Notes under the pieces: generated by a model
The model's database searches: none
Seen by the model: the letters and a program-made list of their open reading frames with translations, nothing else
What the model was told of the DNA's origin: nothing
Source: Actinacidiphila bryophytorum
GTDB taxonomy: Bacteria > Actinomycetota > Actinomycetes > Streptomycetales > Streptomycetaceae
Reading direction: 5' to 3'
DNA length: 64,000 bases
NCBI RefSeq assembly: GCF_016916835.1
Contig: NZ_JAFFIX010000025.1
Span: 1-64,000, forward strand
Shown: positions 43,101 through 51,020 of the stretch, one piece after another
Position numbering within the stretch: position 1 is the stretch's first letter
Layout of the letters: every line of letters starts with the position of its first letter
Position numbers and translations under genes: made by a program

Positions 43101-43381
43101 GTGCCCGCCGCAGGCCAGACCACCTTCGGCGAACCCTTCCACGCATGCGCCGCCGCCTGGTCGGGATGCGCCGCCGCGGTGCCGCGCACCGCCTTGACCG
43201 GCACCGGATCAGGCGACGGCAGCTTCCCCAGGCCCAGCCCTGCGGCCTCGGCCACGGGCCCTGCCAGCATCCCGGCCAGCAGGTAGCCGACGAGGGAGAC
43301 GCTCACGCCGAGCACCGCCCGCTTTCGTCTGCGTCTGGCTCTTTCCGGTCCGCCGCCCGGCAGATACCGCAATACGGACAC
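37127..43381 (-). CDS. Second giant secreted RHS/YD-repeat protein with unrecognised tip
   Basis: About 2084 residues from GTG 43381, preceded by a G-rich ribosome site; the frame is open to 43471. An Arg/Lys-rich n-region and hydrophobic core (RAVLGVSVSLVGYLLAGMLA) form the export signal. The N-domain and RHS entry are clearly paralogous to the first RHS (DYSGFRNAYGGDWASRL, SLGYSSQAVDGRTAATNNQ). YD repeats run through to the core end LGAREYDPVLGRFLSVDP, about 262 residues from the C-terminus. The tip has a charged coiled-coil-like segment (KARAKQIAKEVAAIKAQAKK), a long glycine-rich hydrophobic stretch (VGAGFAAGLIAAGVCAGTAG) and a basic end (ATKAIKSVKKLKFW). No nuclease or protease motif is visible, so the toxin activity, if any, is unknown and could be membrane-directed. 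Confidence 0.87.
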   Translation of the reverse strand: MSVLRYLPGGGPERARRRRKRAVLGVSVSLVGYLLAGMLAGPVAEAAGLGLGKLPSPDPVPVKAVRGTAAAHPDQAAAHAWKGSPKVVWPAAGTAQVAVPAAGKAPAKAGGLPVRLGHAAAKKSAGSAVDAAAAGPVSAQVQVLGQDVAKSLGVDGVVLAVKPAAGAAGSVDVQLDYSGFRNAYGGDWASRLSFRQLPACALTSAQGAACAVGRDLDTANDVSAGTLNAPVALAAAESPVPSAPVDAAPASARSATGLSVTGGTVLLAATADAAGSQGSFKATSLSPSASWSAGGSQGEFSWTYGIDTPDVPGGVQPDLSLGYSSQAVDGRTAATNNQANWVGDGWSMDPGYIERQYVSCTDDTSGSNTTAKVGDECWKKDNAVINLNGHSNVLVHDDTTGQWHLEADDGTKAEKLTSSTNNNGDNDGEYWKVTTPDGTAYYFGLNHPTGWASGKAETNSTWTVPVYGNQAGEPCHATAFADSWCQQAWRWNLDAVVDPHGDAMAYYWAKEANSYARNVNPDTGTGTSTSYTRGGYLTRIEYGLRSGDFYATPAAKVAFTVAERCLTDCGTFDKDHAKNWPDTPFDQYCATGATCGYNFSPSFWTRKRLTQIDTSVLVGSTFKPVDTWKLTHQFPATGDGTDPALWLASVSRTGHTGTGDVTLPTVTFMGQTLPNRVEGATTGGDPDPVPPMWRYRVYGINSETGSTLGITYSVQDCKAGDVPTPASNNRRCYPVIWSPPDAPAADYTPYTDWFHSYVVTQVLEQDLSGGAPAKETDYSYLDGMAWGKAEDEFSPAKYLTYGDRKGYGRVQVRTGAGNDARTLKEYRYFRGIEGADVANSDGVKVTDHDAFAGMTREEDTYNGDGGPLLTATSYVPWRSTATATMTRGGLSALSAYATGSGSEITRTAVGSGWRTTRTDSTFDSDGKTLTESKLGDTAVSGDETCETTTYAPNTATNFLTSIAEVKTVAKPCGTTASLPADLVSDEQHYYDDATSLTAAPTKGDVTRLDEQDAAGTGHLTTARHTYDIHGRELTDTDALGNTTTTAYTPATVAAPTSSTSTNALDQTTTTTYDPTRGLTTATVDPNGKRTDAVYDGLGRLLQLWEPGWAKADHPNTPSATHSYLISQSKTQANVVTTRTLKHNGGYATTYDFYDGLLRSRETQAVAEGTQDRLVTETRYDTRGYAAKTYAAYYVAGTPSTTLVQGDDTKVANLTQNVYDGSGRVTAAISLKYGDEQWRTTTVYDGDRTTVIPPKGGTATTTVTDALGRTTELRQYTDAARTAYQKTTYAYGKFDQAVKVTDPAGNAWTYGFDNRGQQTSSDDPDKGLVTTTYDNAGRAVTTTDARGITLTTDYDKLGRRTALKQGSTVLADWTYDTVAKGQLTASTRYVGGAAYTEATGGFDDRYQPTSSSVTIPSAAGGLAGTYTWTTSYDPATGLQDWSRTPAVGDVPAELITTDYNSDDLPFRTTRAGVALVSNTTYDAWSRPVRLEFGGTVGKKVYEERTYDEFSGRLTEQTTDRDLAPQRIDDTHYAYDDAGNITGVTTASGQDAGLTTDAQCFSNDALGQLTQAWTTTTNCASAPTTSTVGGPDAYWQSFSYDLAGNRTQQTDHATATGSTDAVTTYTQPTPNTGLPHAVQQTTTTGGTAPGSSSFAYDADGNTKTRTINGGTQSLTWDAEGHLATLAAASGTTSYLYDADGNRLITTNPDGSSILTLPDDSEVHLAADHTTKTGVRYYDHAGETVAVNDGNALSYLFGDQQGTATAAVAALTLAVSRRKQLPFGQTRGTSGAFPGDQGFVGGTTDPTGLIHLGAREYDPVLGRFLSVDPVNDITDPAQMNAYSYAHNNPVTKSDPDGTRPLGPTDGGTTTDNAWANDRGMSAGWHYKNGRWVWGQTPKKDKASRKKYAHYRANPTHYMIDDKYAKARAKQIAKEVAAIKAQAKKRREQEAIDQALAMMHKEDPVGDFVSGAAKSGAKWVKDHPQEMVHFGINVGAGFAAGLIAAGVCAGTAGVACAVYAGVGIGLLIGMPSHLIADRIMGHVTTAGDAVNYFIGSAWRGGFQGAFRKHFGVGPATKAIKSVKKLKFW

Positions 43382-43744
43382 TTTGCCCCCCCAAGGGTAA
43401 ATTCCGTGTGATGAACGAGCGCCATTAAAGCGGCGACCCCCCGGCGGCACCAGCAGAAACAGCATGCCCACTTTGCCAGATGATTACGGTGTTGGATCCC
43501 TTTGCGCGATTTTCACAGCGTACGGCACGGTGGCGATCCGCAGCCCTCCCGTGCTAAGGGGCATCGCCGTACCGAAGAAAGTCCCAGGTCACAACATTGC
43601 CGTGACGGACGGCGGCCGGACGTGCATACTCCTGGCGGGGGTTAACCGTAGAAACCAGGCCGCCGTTCACGGACGGGTGCGTTCCGAATGACGCATTCCA
43701 CATTCCGGTGAACTGCGCAGCCATGCCCTGGAGAGGATCGACAC
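43382..43744. promoter_or_regulatory. Divergent promoter region of the second RHS/FG-GAP pair
   Basis: 363 bp without a supported gene between the outward-facing starts. It is less GC-rich than its flanks near 43470-43560. CATACT at about 43626 with GTGACG 17 bases upstream is a weak rightward promoter candidate. GGAGAGG precedes the FG-GAP start. The size and placement parallel the 343-bp gap of the first module. Confidence 0.4.
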
Positions 43745-46700
43745 GTGAGAGATCGACAGAGGGGGGAGGCGCGGGTGAGAGGGCGAAGAGTCGCGCTGGC
43801 GCTCGTCGCCGTCACCGCGCTGACCACGGCTTTCGTACCGGCGGGCACTGCGTTCGCCGCCGGTGGGCACCGGGCGCACAAGCCCGCGGCCGATGCCGGG
43901 GGCAGGGGTTCCGCCAGTGCGCAGCCGGGCGTCGACCAGGCGGCAGCAAGGGCCGTGGCGAAGGCGAAGGACACCGGCAAGCCGGTCGAGATCCTTTCCC
44001 GGCGAACGGAAACAGGGCGTCTTTACGCCAACCCTGATGGCACCTACACGCAGGAGGAGTCGGCGACGGCACAGCGCGTACGCAAAGGCAACGCGCTCGT
44101 CGATATCGACCCGACACTGCAAGCGGGTTCCGACGGGCTTTACCACACAAAGGCGACCGAGGTGGGCCTGGAATTCTCGGGCGGCGGAAATACGCCACTC
44201 GCCACCATCACCCGCGACGGGCGCAGCCTTTCACTGAGCTGGCCGAGCCCGCTGCCGAAGCCGGTGGTCGAAGGGAACAGCGCGACCTATCCCGAGGTGC
44301 TGCCCGGGGTGGATCTCGCGGTGCAGGCCGGCTCCGGCGGTTTCAGCGAGCTGCTGGTCGTCAAGAACGCACAGGCCGCCGCCAACCCTGCGCTGGCCTC
44401 GATCTCCTTCGCCGTCGCCGCGAACGGGGTGACCGTCGGCTCCGACCCGGCGGGCAACCTCAGCGCGCTCAACCCGGCGGGTCAGCAGGTCTTCACCGCG
44501 CCGACCCCGCGCATGTGGGACAGCTCCACGCCGCCGACGGCGACGGCGAAAGCCCAGGCGCAGGCCCAGGCCGACGGGACATCCCAACCCCCTGCCCCTA
44601 CCGACGCCTTCGCGCCCGCCGACGGCGCCCGGCAGAGCGAGGTGCCGATCGACGTCACGCAGAAGAAGGTCACCCTCACCCCCGACCAGAAGCTGCTCAA
44701 GGGCGACGGCGTCACCTACCCGGTCTACATCGACCCGGCCGTCAGCGGCGCCCGTGAGGCGTGGACGATCGTGGACAAGGCCTTCCCGACCGCGACCTTC
44801 TACAACGGCTCGGGCTGGGGAAGTTCCGGCACGACACTGGCCAGGGTCGGACACGAGGACGACACCGACGGCACCTCGCGGTCCTTCTTCCGGATGGACT
44901 CCGACAACCTCTGGAACACCGCCAAGCAGGTCGTCTCGTCGACCTTCCGCATCAAGAACAGCTGGTCCTGGTCGTGTTCCGCGCGCTCGGTCGAGACCTG
45001 GCTGACCGACGGCTTCGGTTCGGCGACGTCGTGGAACAACCAGCCGGCCTGGGCGACCAAGCTGGACACCGTCAACGACGCGAAGGGCTACAGCTCCAGC
45101 TGCCCCGGCGGCAACCTCGCGTTCGACGTGACGGCCGCCGCCAAGAAGGCGGTCACCAACCACTTCCCGAACATCACGCTGGGCCTGCGCGCCACCAGCG
45201 AGACCGACACGTACGCGTGGAAGAAGTTCGACGCCGGCTCGGCGGTGCTGTCCACCACGTACAACACCTACCCGGGCAAGCCCTCTGGCCTGTACACCAG
45301 CCCGAGCAGCGGCGCCAACTGCGGCACCAGCACCCCGTACACCACGATCGGCAACACCGACGTGACGCTCGGCGGCACCTTCACCGACCCCGACGGCGGC
45401 ACCGTCAAGGCGCACTTCGTGCTGTGGGCCGCCGGGCACGACACCGGCACGCACGTGGACACGACCGTCAGCGTGACCTCCGGCACGGCCGCCAAGCTGG
45501 TGGTGGCCAAGGCGACGCTCGGCAAGATCCTCACCGACAACGGGCTCACCGGTGTCGGCACCTTCGCCTGGTACGCCAGGACCGAGGACGGCTCGCTGAA
45601 CAGCGCATGGACCTCGGTGTGCCACTTCAACCTCGACCAGACCCGGCCCAGCACCCCGCCGGGCGTGGTCTCGACGCAGTTCCCCGACGGCTCCGACGGC
45701 TGGCCGGCCGAGACCGGGCAGGCCAGGACCGCGGGCACCTTCACGCTGTCCAGCGGCGGCGTCGCCGACGTGGCCTCGTACGAGTACTGGTCGGACTGGG
45801 ACCCGACCACCCGCACCGTCACACCGTCCGCGGCCGGCGGCTCGTACGCCCTGACCCTGACCCCGCCGGCCGCCGGAGCCCACCTGCTCACGGTCCGCAG
45901 CCTGGACAAGGCGGGCAACCGCTCCGACCTGACCGGCTACCACTTCTACGCCGACGGCTCCGCGACCCCGGACAAGCCCGGTGACCTCAACGGCGACGGC
46001 ATCAGCGACATGTACGCGGTCTACAACGGCGGCACCCTGCTGCTTTACGCGGGGCAGGGCAACGGCTACCTGGCGCCCTTCGCCTCGGGCGGCAACACCG
46101 ACTTCAGCGGCGCCTCCCTCACCCACCGCGGCGACTGGACCGCCGACGGCTACGAGGACCTGGTCGCGCTGATGCCCAGCGGCGACGGCATGACGCTGGA
46201 CGTCTTCCCCAACAACGGCTCCGGCTTCGCCTGCACCGCACGCGACGAGCAGGGCGCCGGGGCCTCCCGTGCCTGCGCCTTCGACGAACAGCAACTCGAT
46301 GTGCTCGACCCGGCGGACAACCACTTCTCCGACGCCCAGCAGGTCGTGGCCATCGGTGACGTGGACGGCCCGCTGGACACCGACAACGACGGCACGGTCG
46401 ACGTGCCGGGCCACGCCGACCTGATCGTCAGGGAGGGCGGCCTGCTCTGGCTTTACTTCGGCGCGGACGGCAACTACCTGGACCAGAGCCGCCCGCCGGT
46501 GCTGATCGGCACCTCCAGCTGGGACCACTACGACATCCTGGCCGGCGGTGACCGCAACGGCGACGGCCACGTCGACCTGGTCGCCCGCGACCGGAGCAAC
46601 GGCGACCTGTGGCTCTACCCGGGCAGCGGCATCAACGGCGAGGGCCTGGGCAACAGCACCGGCCGCAGCAAGATCGGCACCAACTGGACGCCGGCGTTCC

Positions 46701-46858
46701 GCCCGCTCGTCGCGGCCATGCCCGACACCACCGGCGACGGGAAGTCGGACCTGCTGGCCACCGGGGGCGACGGCAACCTCTACCTGTACTCGAACATGGC
46801 AGGCGGCGGTGTCGAGGTCGGCTTCGGCGGCTGGACACCCTTCGAGTCACTGGCCTGA
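43745..46858 (+). CDS. Secreted DNRLRE/FG-GAP repeat protein, paralogue of the one at 22.2 kb
   Basis: A 1037-residue protein from GTG 43745 (GGAGAGG upstream); GTG 43775, with GGGGAGG, is an equally credible start. A signal peptide ends PAGTAFAAGG. The N-domain (ATYPEVLPGVDLAVQAGSGG) and DNRLRE domain (about 331-510; SRSFFRMDSD, FRIKNSWSWSCSARSVETW) align with the first-module protein. Ig-like units follow, and FG-GAP units from about 745 (GDLNGDGISDMYAVYNGG, GDRNGDGHVDLVARDRSNGD). It lacks the bulb lectin and the six tandem FG-GAP units of its paralogue, ending instead at about the first FG-GAP blade set. Its function is probably shared: an extracellular partner of the divergent RHS protein. 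Confidence 0.85.
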   Translation: MRDRQRGEARVRGRRVALALVAVTALTTAFVPAGTAFAAGGHRAHKPAADAGGRGSASAQPGVDQAAARAVAKAKDTGKPVEILSRRTETGRLYANPDGTYTQEESATAQRVRKGNALVDIDPTLQAGSDGLYHTKATEVGLEFSGGGNTPLATITRDGRSLSLSWPSPLPKPVVEGNSATYPEVLPGVDLAVQAGSGGFSELLVVKNAQAAANPALASISFAVAANGVTVGSDPAGNLSALNPAGQQVFTAPTPRMWDSSTPPTATAKAQAQAQADGTSQPPAPTDAFAPADGARQSEVPIDVTQKKVTLTPDQKLLKGDGVTYPVYIDPAVSGAREAWTIVDKAFPTATFYNGSGWGSSGTTLARVGHEDDTDGTSRSFFRMDSDNLWNTAKQVVSSTFRIKNSWSWSCSARSVETWLTDGFGSATSWNNQPAWATKLDTVNDAKGYSSSCPGGNLAFDVTAAAKKAVTNHFPNITLGLRATSETDTYAWKKFDAGSAVLSTTYNTYPGKPSGLYTSPSSGANCGTSTPYTTIGNTDVTLGGTFTDPDGGTVKAHFVLWAAGHDTGTHVDTTVSVTSGTAAKLVVAKATLGKILTDNGLTGVGTFAWYARTEDGSLNSAWTSVCHFNLDQTRPSTPPGVVSTQFPDGSDGWPAETGQARTAGTFTLSSGGVADVASYEYWSDWDPTTRTVTPSAAGGSYALTLTPPAAGAHLLTVRSLDKAGNRSDLTGYHFYADGSATPDKPGDLNGDGISDMYAVYNGGTLLLYAGQGNGYLAPFASGGNTDFSGASLTHRGDWTADGYEDLVALMPSGDGMTLDVFPNNGSGFACTARDEQGAGASRACAFDEQQLDVLDPADNHFSDAQQVVAIGDVDGPLDTDNDGTVDVPGHADLIVREGGLLWLYFGADGNYLDQSRPPVLIGTSSWDHYDILAGGDRNGDGHVDLVARDRSNGDLWLYPGSGINGEGLGNSTGRSKIGTNWTPAFRPLVAAMPDTTGDGKSDLLATGGDGNLYLYSNMAGGGVEVGFGGWTPFESLA

Positions 46859-46865
46859 GCGCATG

Positions 46866-46908
46866 CGCGCCCGGCCGGCGGGGCCGTCGCCCCGCCGGGC
46901 CGGGCGCG
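46866..46908. terminator. Long GC hairpin between convergent genes
   Basis: An arm of 19 bases (46866-46884) pairs with 46889-46908 around the loop CGTC, with a single bulged C. It starts 8 bp after the FG-GAP stop and ends 11 bp before the stop of the opposing DinB gene, so it probably serves both. Confidence 0.75.
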
Positions 46909-46918
46909 CCGAAAGAGT

Positions 46919-47422
46919 TCAGTCGCCGGTCGTCCCGTCGGCCATTTCGCGCAGGATGTCCAGGTGGCCGTTGTGCCGGGCGGTCTCCTCGATGAGGTGG
47001 AGGAGGATCCAGCGCAGGTTCATCCGGCGGCCGTCGCGGATCGGGCGCTCGGCCAGGTCGTCCAGCGAGTGGGCGGCGACCGTCTCGCGGTGCCGGGCGG
47101 CGTCGGCCGCGTAGTCGGCGAGCAGCTCGGCGAGCGGGGTCCGGGCGCCGAGCCGCATCTCCCGGTCGGGGTCCTCGTCGGTCCACGGGCCGCGGTCCTC
47201 GCCGCCGAGGAAGATCACGTCGAACCACCAGTGCTCCACCCAGCGCAGGTGGCTGATCAGACCGCCCAGCGTCATCAGCGGCGAGCCGGGCAGCGGGGCG
47301 GCTGCCGCGTCCTCCGCCGAGAGGCCGTCGCACTTCATGACGGCGGTGTCGCGTACGTAGTCGAGGAAGGTGACCAGCGACGCGCGCTCGTCACCGGTGG
47401 GCGGTACATCGGTTCGTGTCAT
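46919..47422 (-). CDS. DinB-family (DUF664) protein
   Basis: A 167-residue four-helix protein with the three-histidine metal site of the DinB/DUF664 group: GGLISHLRWVEHWWFDVIF, AARHRETVAAHSLDDL and LHLIEETARHNGHLDILRE. Relatives are thiol-dependent enzymes (mycothiol or bacillithiol S-transferases) in actinobacteria and firmicutes; a mycothiol-linked detoxification role is possible but not shown. ATG 47422 was chosen for MTRTDVPPTGDERASLV, the common head of the Streptomyces members. Confidence 0.82.
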   Translation of the reverse strand: MTRTDVPPTGDERASLVTFLDYVRDTAVMKCDGLSAEDAAAAPLPGSPLMTLGGLISHLRWVEHWWFDVIFLGGEDRGPWTDEDPDREMRLGARTPLAELLADYAADAARHRETVAAHSLDDLAERPIRDGRRMNLRWILLHLIEETARHNGHLDILREMADGTTGD

Positions 47423-47509
47423 GACCAGGCATGCTCTTCGATCGGCTGCGCCCTGTCGAACACAATATGCTGAAGTCACAGCTCTCCTCGCCCGCAGGAG
47501 GTGGCCGCC

Positions 47510-48193
47510 ATGGCGTCGAAGCGCAGCTACGGCGACGGATGCGGGATCGCGCGCGCCATGGACCTGGTCGGGGAGCGGTGGGCGCTGCTGGTGGTGCGGG
47601 AACTGGTGCTCGGCCCGAAACGCTTCACCGCGCTGCACGCGGGCCTGCCGGGGGTGAGCCCGAACGTGCTGGCCCAGCGGCTGCGCGAGCTGGAGGCCGC
47701 GGGGGTGCTGCGGCGCCGCGCCCTGGGGCCGCCGGCCGGGGCGCGGGTCTACGAACTCACCGAGTGGGGCCAGGAGCTGGAACCGCTGCTGGTGGGGCTG
47801 GGCCGCTGGGGCGGGCGCACCCCCGAGCCGACCGCCGACCCCTACCGCAGCGCGGACTCGCTGCTGCTGTGGCTGCGCTCCCGCTACGACCCGGCCGCCG
47901 ACGTCACCCGGCTCGCTGTCGTCCTCGCGGTGCGCGTCGGCGACGACCGCTTCGCGGTGGCGGTCCGCGACGGGCGGCTCACCGTGGAGCGCGGGGTCCC
48001 GGCGGCGCCCGACGCCACTCTCACGGGTGACCTGCCAGTGTTGACCGACATCCTGCAGGGCCGCCGCTCGATCGCGGAGGCCGCGCAGAACGGCGAACTG
48101 GCGGCCGGCGGGGACGTGGCGGCGGTGGACCGGCTGGTGGACGTGCTGATCACGTCCCGGCCCGCGACGGCACAGGCCCCGGTCCCGGCCTGA
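47510..48193 (+). CDS. HxlR-family regulator with C-terminal SCP2-like domain
   Basis: A 227-residue protein. An HxlR winged helix (CGIARAMDLVGERWALLVVR, GPKRFTALHAGLPGVSPNVL, RLRELEAAGVLRRR) is followed by about 100 residues like a sterol-carrier/SCP2 fold (DGRLTVERGVPAAPDATLTG, LQGRRSIAEAAQNGEL). The fusion suggests ligand sensing by the C-terminal part. ATG 47510 has GGAGGTGG upstream. It is divergent from the DinB gene with 87 bp between starts and may regulate it. Confidence 0.82.
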   Translation: MASKRSYGDGCGIARAMDLVGERWALLVVRELVLGPKRFTALHAGLPGVSPNVLAQRLRELEAAGVLRRRALGPPAGARVYELTEWGQELEPLLVGLGRWGGRTPEPTADPYRSADSLLLWLRSRYDPAADVTRLAVVLAVRVGDDRFAVAVRDGRLTVERGVPAAPDATLTGDLPVLTDILQGRRSIAEAAQNGELAAGGDVAAVDRLVDVLITSRPATAQAPVPA

Positions 48194-48285
48194 CCCGCCT
48201 CTTCGCTCCGCCGCGCGTGCATGACAGCATCGGAGCCGCACGGGCGACCGACCGGTGCCGGGCACGACCAGAGACGAGACGCGCC

Positions 48286-49542
48286 ATGCCGCTGCAGATC
48301 AGGGCCTTCGACGCCGACCATCCCTCCGACCTGCTCGACCTCGAATGGCACCTGCCGCTCGAACAGTGGTCGGACAAGTCCCTGGTCGCGCTGCCGCGCG
48401 GCATCTCGCGGCACGTCGTGCGCTTCGCGCGGGCCGGCGACGAGGTCGTCGCGATCAAGGAGGTCAGCGAGTGGGCGGCGGTCCGCGAGTACGGCCTGCT
48501 GCGGGACCTGGACCGGCTCGGCATACCCGGGGTCGACCCGATCGCGGTCGTCACCGGCCGCGTCGCCGCCGACGGCAGCGCGCTGGAGCCGGCCCTGGTC
48601 ACCCGGCACCTGAACGGCTCGCTGCCCTACCGCTCGATGTTCGAGACGACGATGCGCCCCGGCACCGTCAACCGGCTGCTCGACGCGCTCGCCGTGCTGC
48701 TGGTGCGGCTGCACCTGGTGGGCTTCGCGTGGGGCGACTGCTCGCTGTCCAACACCCTCTTCCGGCGGGACGCCGGCGCCTACGCCGCCTACCTGGTGGA
48801 CGCCGAGACCGGGCAGATCCAGCCGGAGCTGAGCGCGGGGCAGCGGGACTACGACATCGAGCTGGCCCGGGTGAACATCGCGGGAGAGCTGATGGACCTG
48901 GAGGCGGGCGGCTCGCTGCACCCCTCGGTCGACCCGGTGACCTTCGCCGAGGCGATCTGCTCGCGCTACAACGACCTGTGGCACGAGCTGACCCGCGAGT
49001 CGGTCTACCCGCTGGACAAGCGGCACTACATCGACCGCCGCATCCGGCGGCTCAACGACCTGGGCTTCGACGTCGCCGAGATGCAGATCCAGCGCTCGCC
49101 GGGCGGCGACACCGTGACCTTCCTGCCGAAGGTCGTGGACGCCGGGCACCACCAGCGCCAGCTGCTGCGGCTGACGGGCATGGACACCGAGGAGAACCAG
49201 GCCCGCAGCCTGCTCAACGACCTCGACTCCTGGATGACCACGCAGGACGACTACGCGCCCGGCGACCCCATGGGCCTGGGCGCCCGCCCCGAGGTGCTGG
49301 CGCACCGCTGGGTGCGGCAGGTCTTCCGGCCCGCGGTCCGGATGATCCCGGCCGACCTGCGGCGCAGCATGGAACCGGCGCAGGTCTACCACGAGCTGCT
49401 GGAGCACCGCTGGTACCTGTCGGAGGCCGCGGGGTACGACGTCGGCCTCGACGAGACGGTCGCCGACTACCTCTCCGACGTCCTGCCGCACATCAGGGAC
49501 CCGAACGAGCTGGTCGCGGAGCCGGCCCCGGAAGCGGACTAG
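48286..49542 (+). CDS. DUF4032 protein with kinase-like fold
   Basis: A 418-residue protein. The N-terminal half is a lipopolysaccharide-kinase-like domain: VAIKEVSEWAAVREYGLL supplies the lysine, LVGFAWGDCSLSNTLFRRD the catalytic loop, and AYLVDAETGQ the metal-binding aspartate. The C-terminal half is the DUF4032 domain (LNDLGFDVAEMQIQRSPGGD, HRWVRQVFRPAVRMIP). It is a widely conserved actinobacterial protein; a phosphotransferase on an unknown envelope or small-molecule substrate is inferred. No operon partner is evident; ribosome site is weak. Confidence 0.8.
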   Translation: MPLQIRAFDADHPSDLLDLEWHLPLEQWSDKSLVALPRGISRHVVRFARAGDEVVAIKEVSEWAAVREYGLLRDLDRLGIPGVDPIAVVTGRVAADGSALEPALVTRHLNGSLPYRSMFETTMRPGTVNRLLDALAVLLVRLHLVGFAWGDCSLSNTLFRRDAGAYAAYLVDAETGQIQPELSAGQRDYDIELARVNIAGELMDLEAGGSLHPSVDPVTFAEAICSRYNDLWHELTRESVYPLDKRHYIDRRIRRLNDLGFDVAEMQIQRSPGGDTVTFLPKVVDAGHHQRQLLRLTGMDTEENQARSLLNDLDSWMTTQDDYAPGDPMGLGARPEVLAHRWVRQVFRPAVRMIPADLRRSMEPAQVYHELLEHRWYLSEAAGYDVGLDETVADYLSDVLPHIRDPNELVAEPAPEAD

Positions 49543-49561
49543 CCGCCCGCCGCCGGATCGC

Positions 49562-49603
49562 GCGCTGTCACGTCGGCGCTGTCACGTCGGCGCTTTCACG
49601 TCA
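49562..49603. repeat. Three tandem 14-bp repeats at a gene end
   Basis: GCGCTGTCACGTCG occurs at 49562 and 49576, with a third copy at 49590-49603 differing at two bases. The third copy supplies the stop codon (TGA on the minus strand) of the Gfo/Idh/MocA gene, so the array may change the gene's C-terminus if it gains or loses units. Confidence 0.55.
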
Positions 49604-50828
49604 GCCGCAGCGCCGCCTCGCGTACGGCCAGCGCGTCCGCGCGCACCTCGCGCAGCCCCGGCAGCGGCCAGATGCCCGGGCGCGGGGCCGGGCGGGGGCC
49701 GGGGTTCGGGATCCAGGACACGCTGCGGGTCCAGGCCCGCAGCTGCTCGCGGAAGCCGATCCTGGCAGGTCCGGCCTGGTGGGTGCGCCGGGTGGCCATG
49801 CCGGTACGCGCGTCCCAGGTGTCGATGTGCAGCGTCGCGCCCTCGTCCCGTGCGTACGGCGAGGGCAGGGTGAGGGTGGCGACCGAGTCGGTGCCGGTGA
49901 ACTCGAGCGTCTCGCGGTAGCGCCGGTGCGCGGGCAGCCGCAGGTGGCTGACCTCCACCACGAGGTCGTCGTCGGGCCGCCAGCGGCAGCTGACGGCGCT
50001 GCCGCCCGCCCACTGCATGCTGTGCTCCAGGCTGCCGTACAGCTCGCGGCCGGTGCCGTCGAGTGCCGCGTGCACGATGTTGACCTGGTGGATCAGGGAC
50101 CCGCCGAGCCCCCGGGCGTACACCTCGGCCTGGAGCTCGGATGCGCCGGGGCCGAGCGCTCTGGCCAGTGCCTCCCGCGCGGGCGGCGGCTGCGGGCCGA
50201 AAGGCGGCGGCGGGTAGTGCACCAGGTGGTCGACCAGGTGCGGGGCGTTCGGGTCGTGGATGTCGACGGCGATCCTGCGGGCGGTGTGCGCGTGCTCCCT
50301 GCAGTGCTCGACGAACAGCTGCACCACCGGGTCGTGCCGTTTCATGTACCCGGCGGTGACCGGGACACCGGTGCGCACCTCGGCCGCGATCAGCTCGTCG
50401 ATCTCGGCCGGGTCCAGGCTCACCGGCTTCTCGCACAGCACCGGCAGGCCGGCGTCGAGGCAGCCGAGGACGGCGTCGCGGTGGGTCCACCACGGGGACA
50501 GCACCAGCGCGGCCGTGGCGCCCGCCCACACCGACTCCTGGGGCGTGCTGCACACCGCGACCCGGGGAAATCCAGCCATCAGTGCGGCCCGCTGCCCCGG
50601 ATCGGGGTCGATCACCGCGACGGGCCGGATCAGCTGCGGAAGGTCCCGGATCTCCCGCAGATGTGCGGCGTGGGCGACCTTCCCCGCCCCGATGACCACG
50701 ACTCTCACCGGCGCGGGTGTGGACTGCGGCTCGTCCTGGGGGCCGCCTTCCGCTTCCGGTTCCGGGTCCCGCACCGTGCTGCCGGGGTCCGGCACCCCCG
50801 GCCGCCCCTGCTGCCCCGCGTGACGCAT
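49596..50828 (-). CDS. Gfo/Idh/MocA-family oxidoreductase
   Basis: About 410 residues from ATG 50828 (AAAGGA upstream at good spacing); in-frame ATGs at 50837 and 50855 are alternatives. After a 45-residue disordered head it has a Rossmann motif VVVIGAGKVAHAAHLREI, LPVLCEKPVSLDPAEIDEL (the conserved EKP) and TAGYMKRHDPVVQLF. Family members use NAD(P) to oxidise or reduce sugars, inositols or related alcohols. The C-terminal half (GGSLIHQVNIVHAALDGTG) shows the His region of the substrate domain. No pathway partner is nearby. Confidence 0.82.
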   Translation of the reverse strand: MRHAGQQGRPGVPDPGSTVRDPEPEAEGGPQDEPQSTPAPVRVVVIGAGKVAHAAHLREIRDLPQLIRPVAVIDPDPGQRAALMAGFPRVAVCSTPQESVWAGATAALVLSPWWTHRDAVLGCLDAGLPVLCEKPVSLDPAEIDELIAAEVRTGVPVTAGYMKRHDPVVQLFVEHCREHAHTARRIAVDIHDPNAPHLVDHLVHYPPPPFGPQPPPAREALARALGPGASELQAEVYARGLGGSLIHQVNIVHAALDGTGRELYGSLEHSMQWAGGSAVSCRWRPDDDLVVEVSHLRLPAHRRYRETLEFTGTDSVATLTLPSPYARDEGATLHIDTWDARTGMATRRTHQAGPARIGFREQLRAWTRSVSWIPNPGPRPAPRPGIWPLPGLREVRADALAVREAALRLT

Positions 50829-51020
50829 CGTGCTCATCCTTTCGGCGTTCGGCACTCGTTCCTACCAGGAAACGTGGCGCGACCGCGACGCCGGGGTGTC
50901 CGAACCGTGATCTCCCCCATGGCATGAGGGCCATCCATTGCTAGAGTCGGTATAGGGTGCGGTTGCCACCTTGCAGGCACCTGCACGTTTCGGCGCACCC
51001 GGCGACGAAAGAGGGAATCC

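Noticed and set aside
40838..43411. 857-codon rightward frame opposite the second RHS gene
   Set aside because: It is Arg/Gly/Val-rich antisense of RHS repeats, with no ribosome site or domain.
15548..46858. A single large integrated element spanning both RHS modules
   Set aside because: No integrase, transposase, tRNA or attachment-like repeat was seen, and ordinary chromosomal genes lie between the modules; local exchange and duplication explain the data better.
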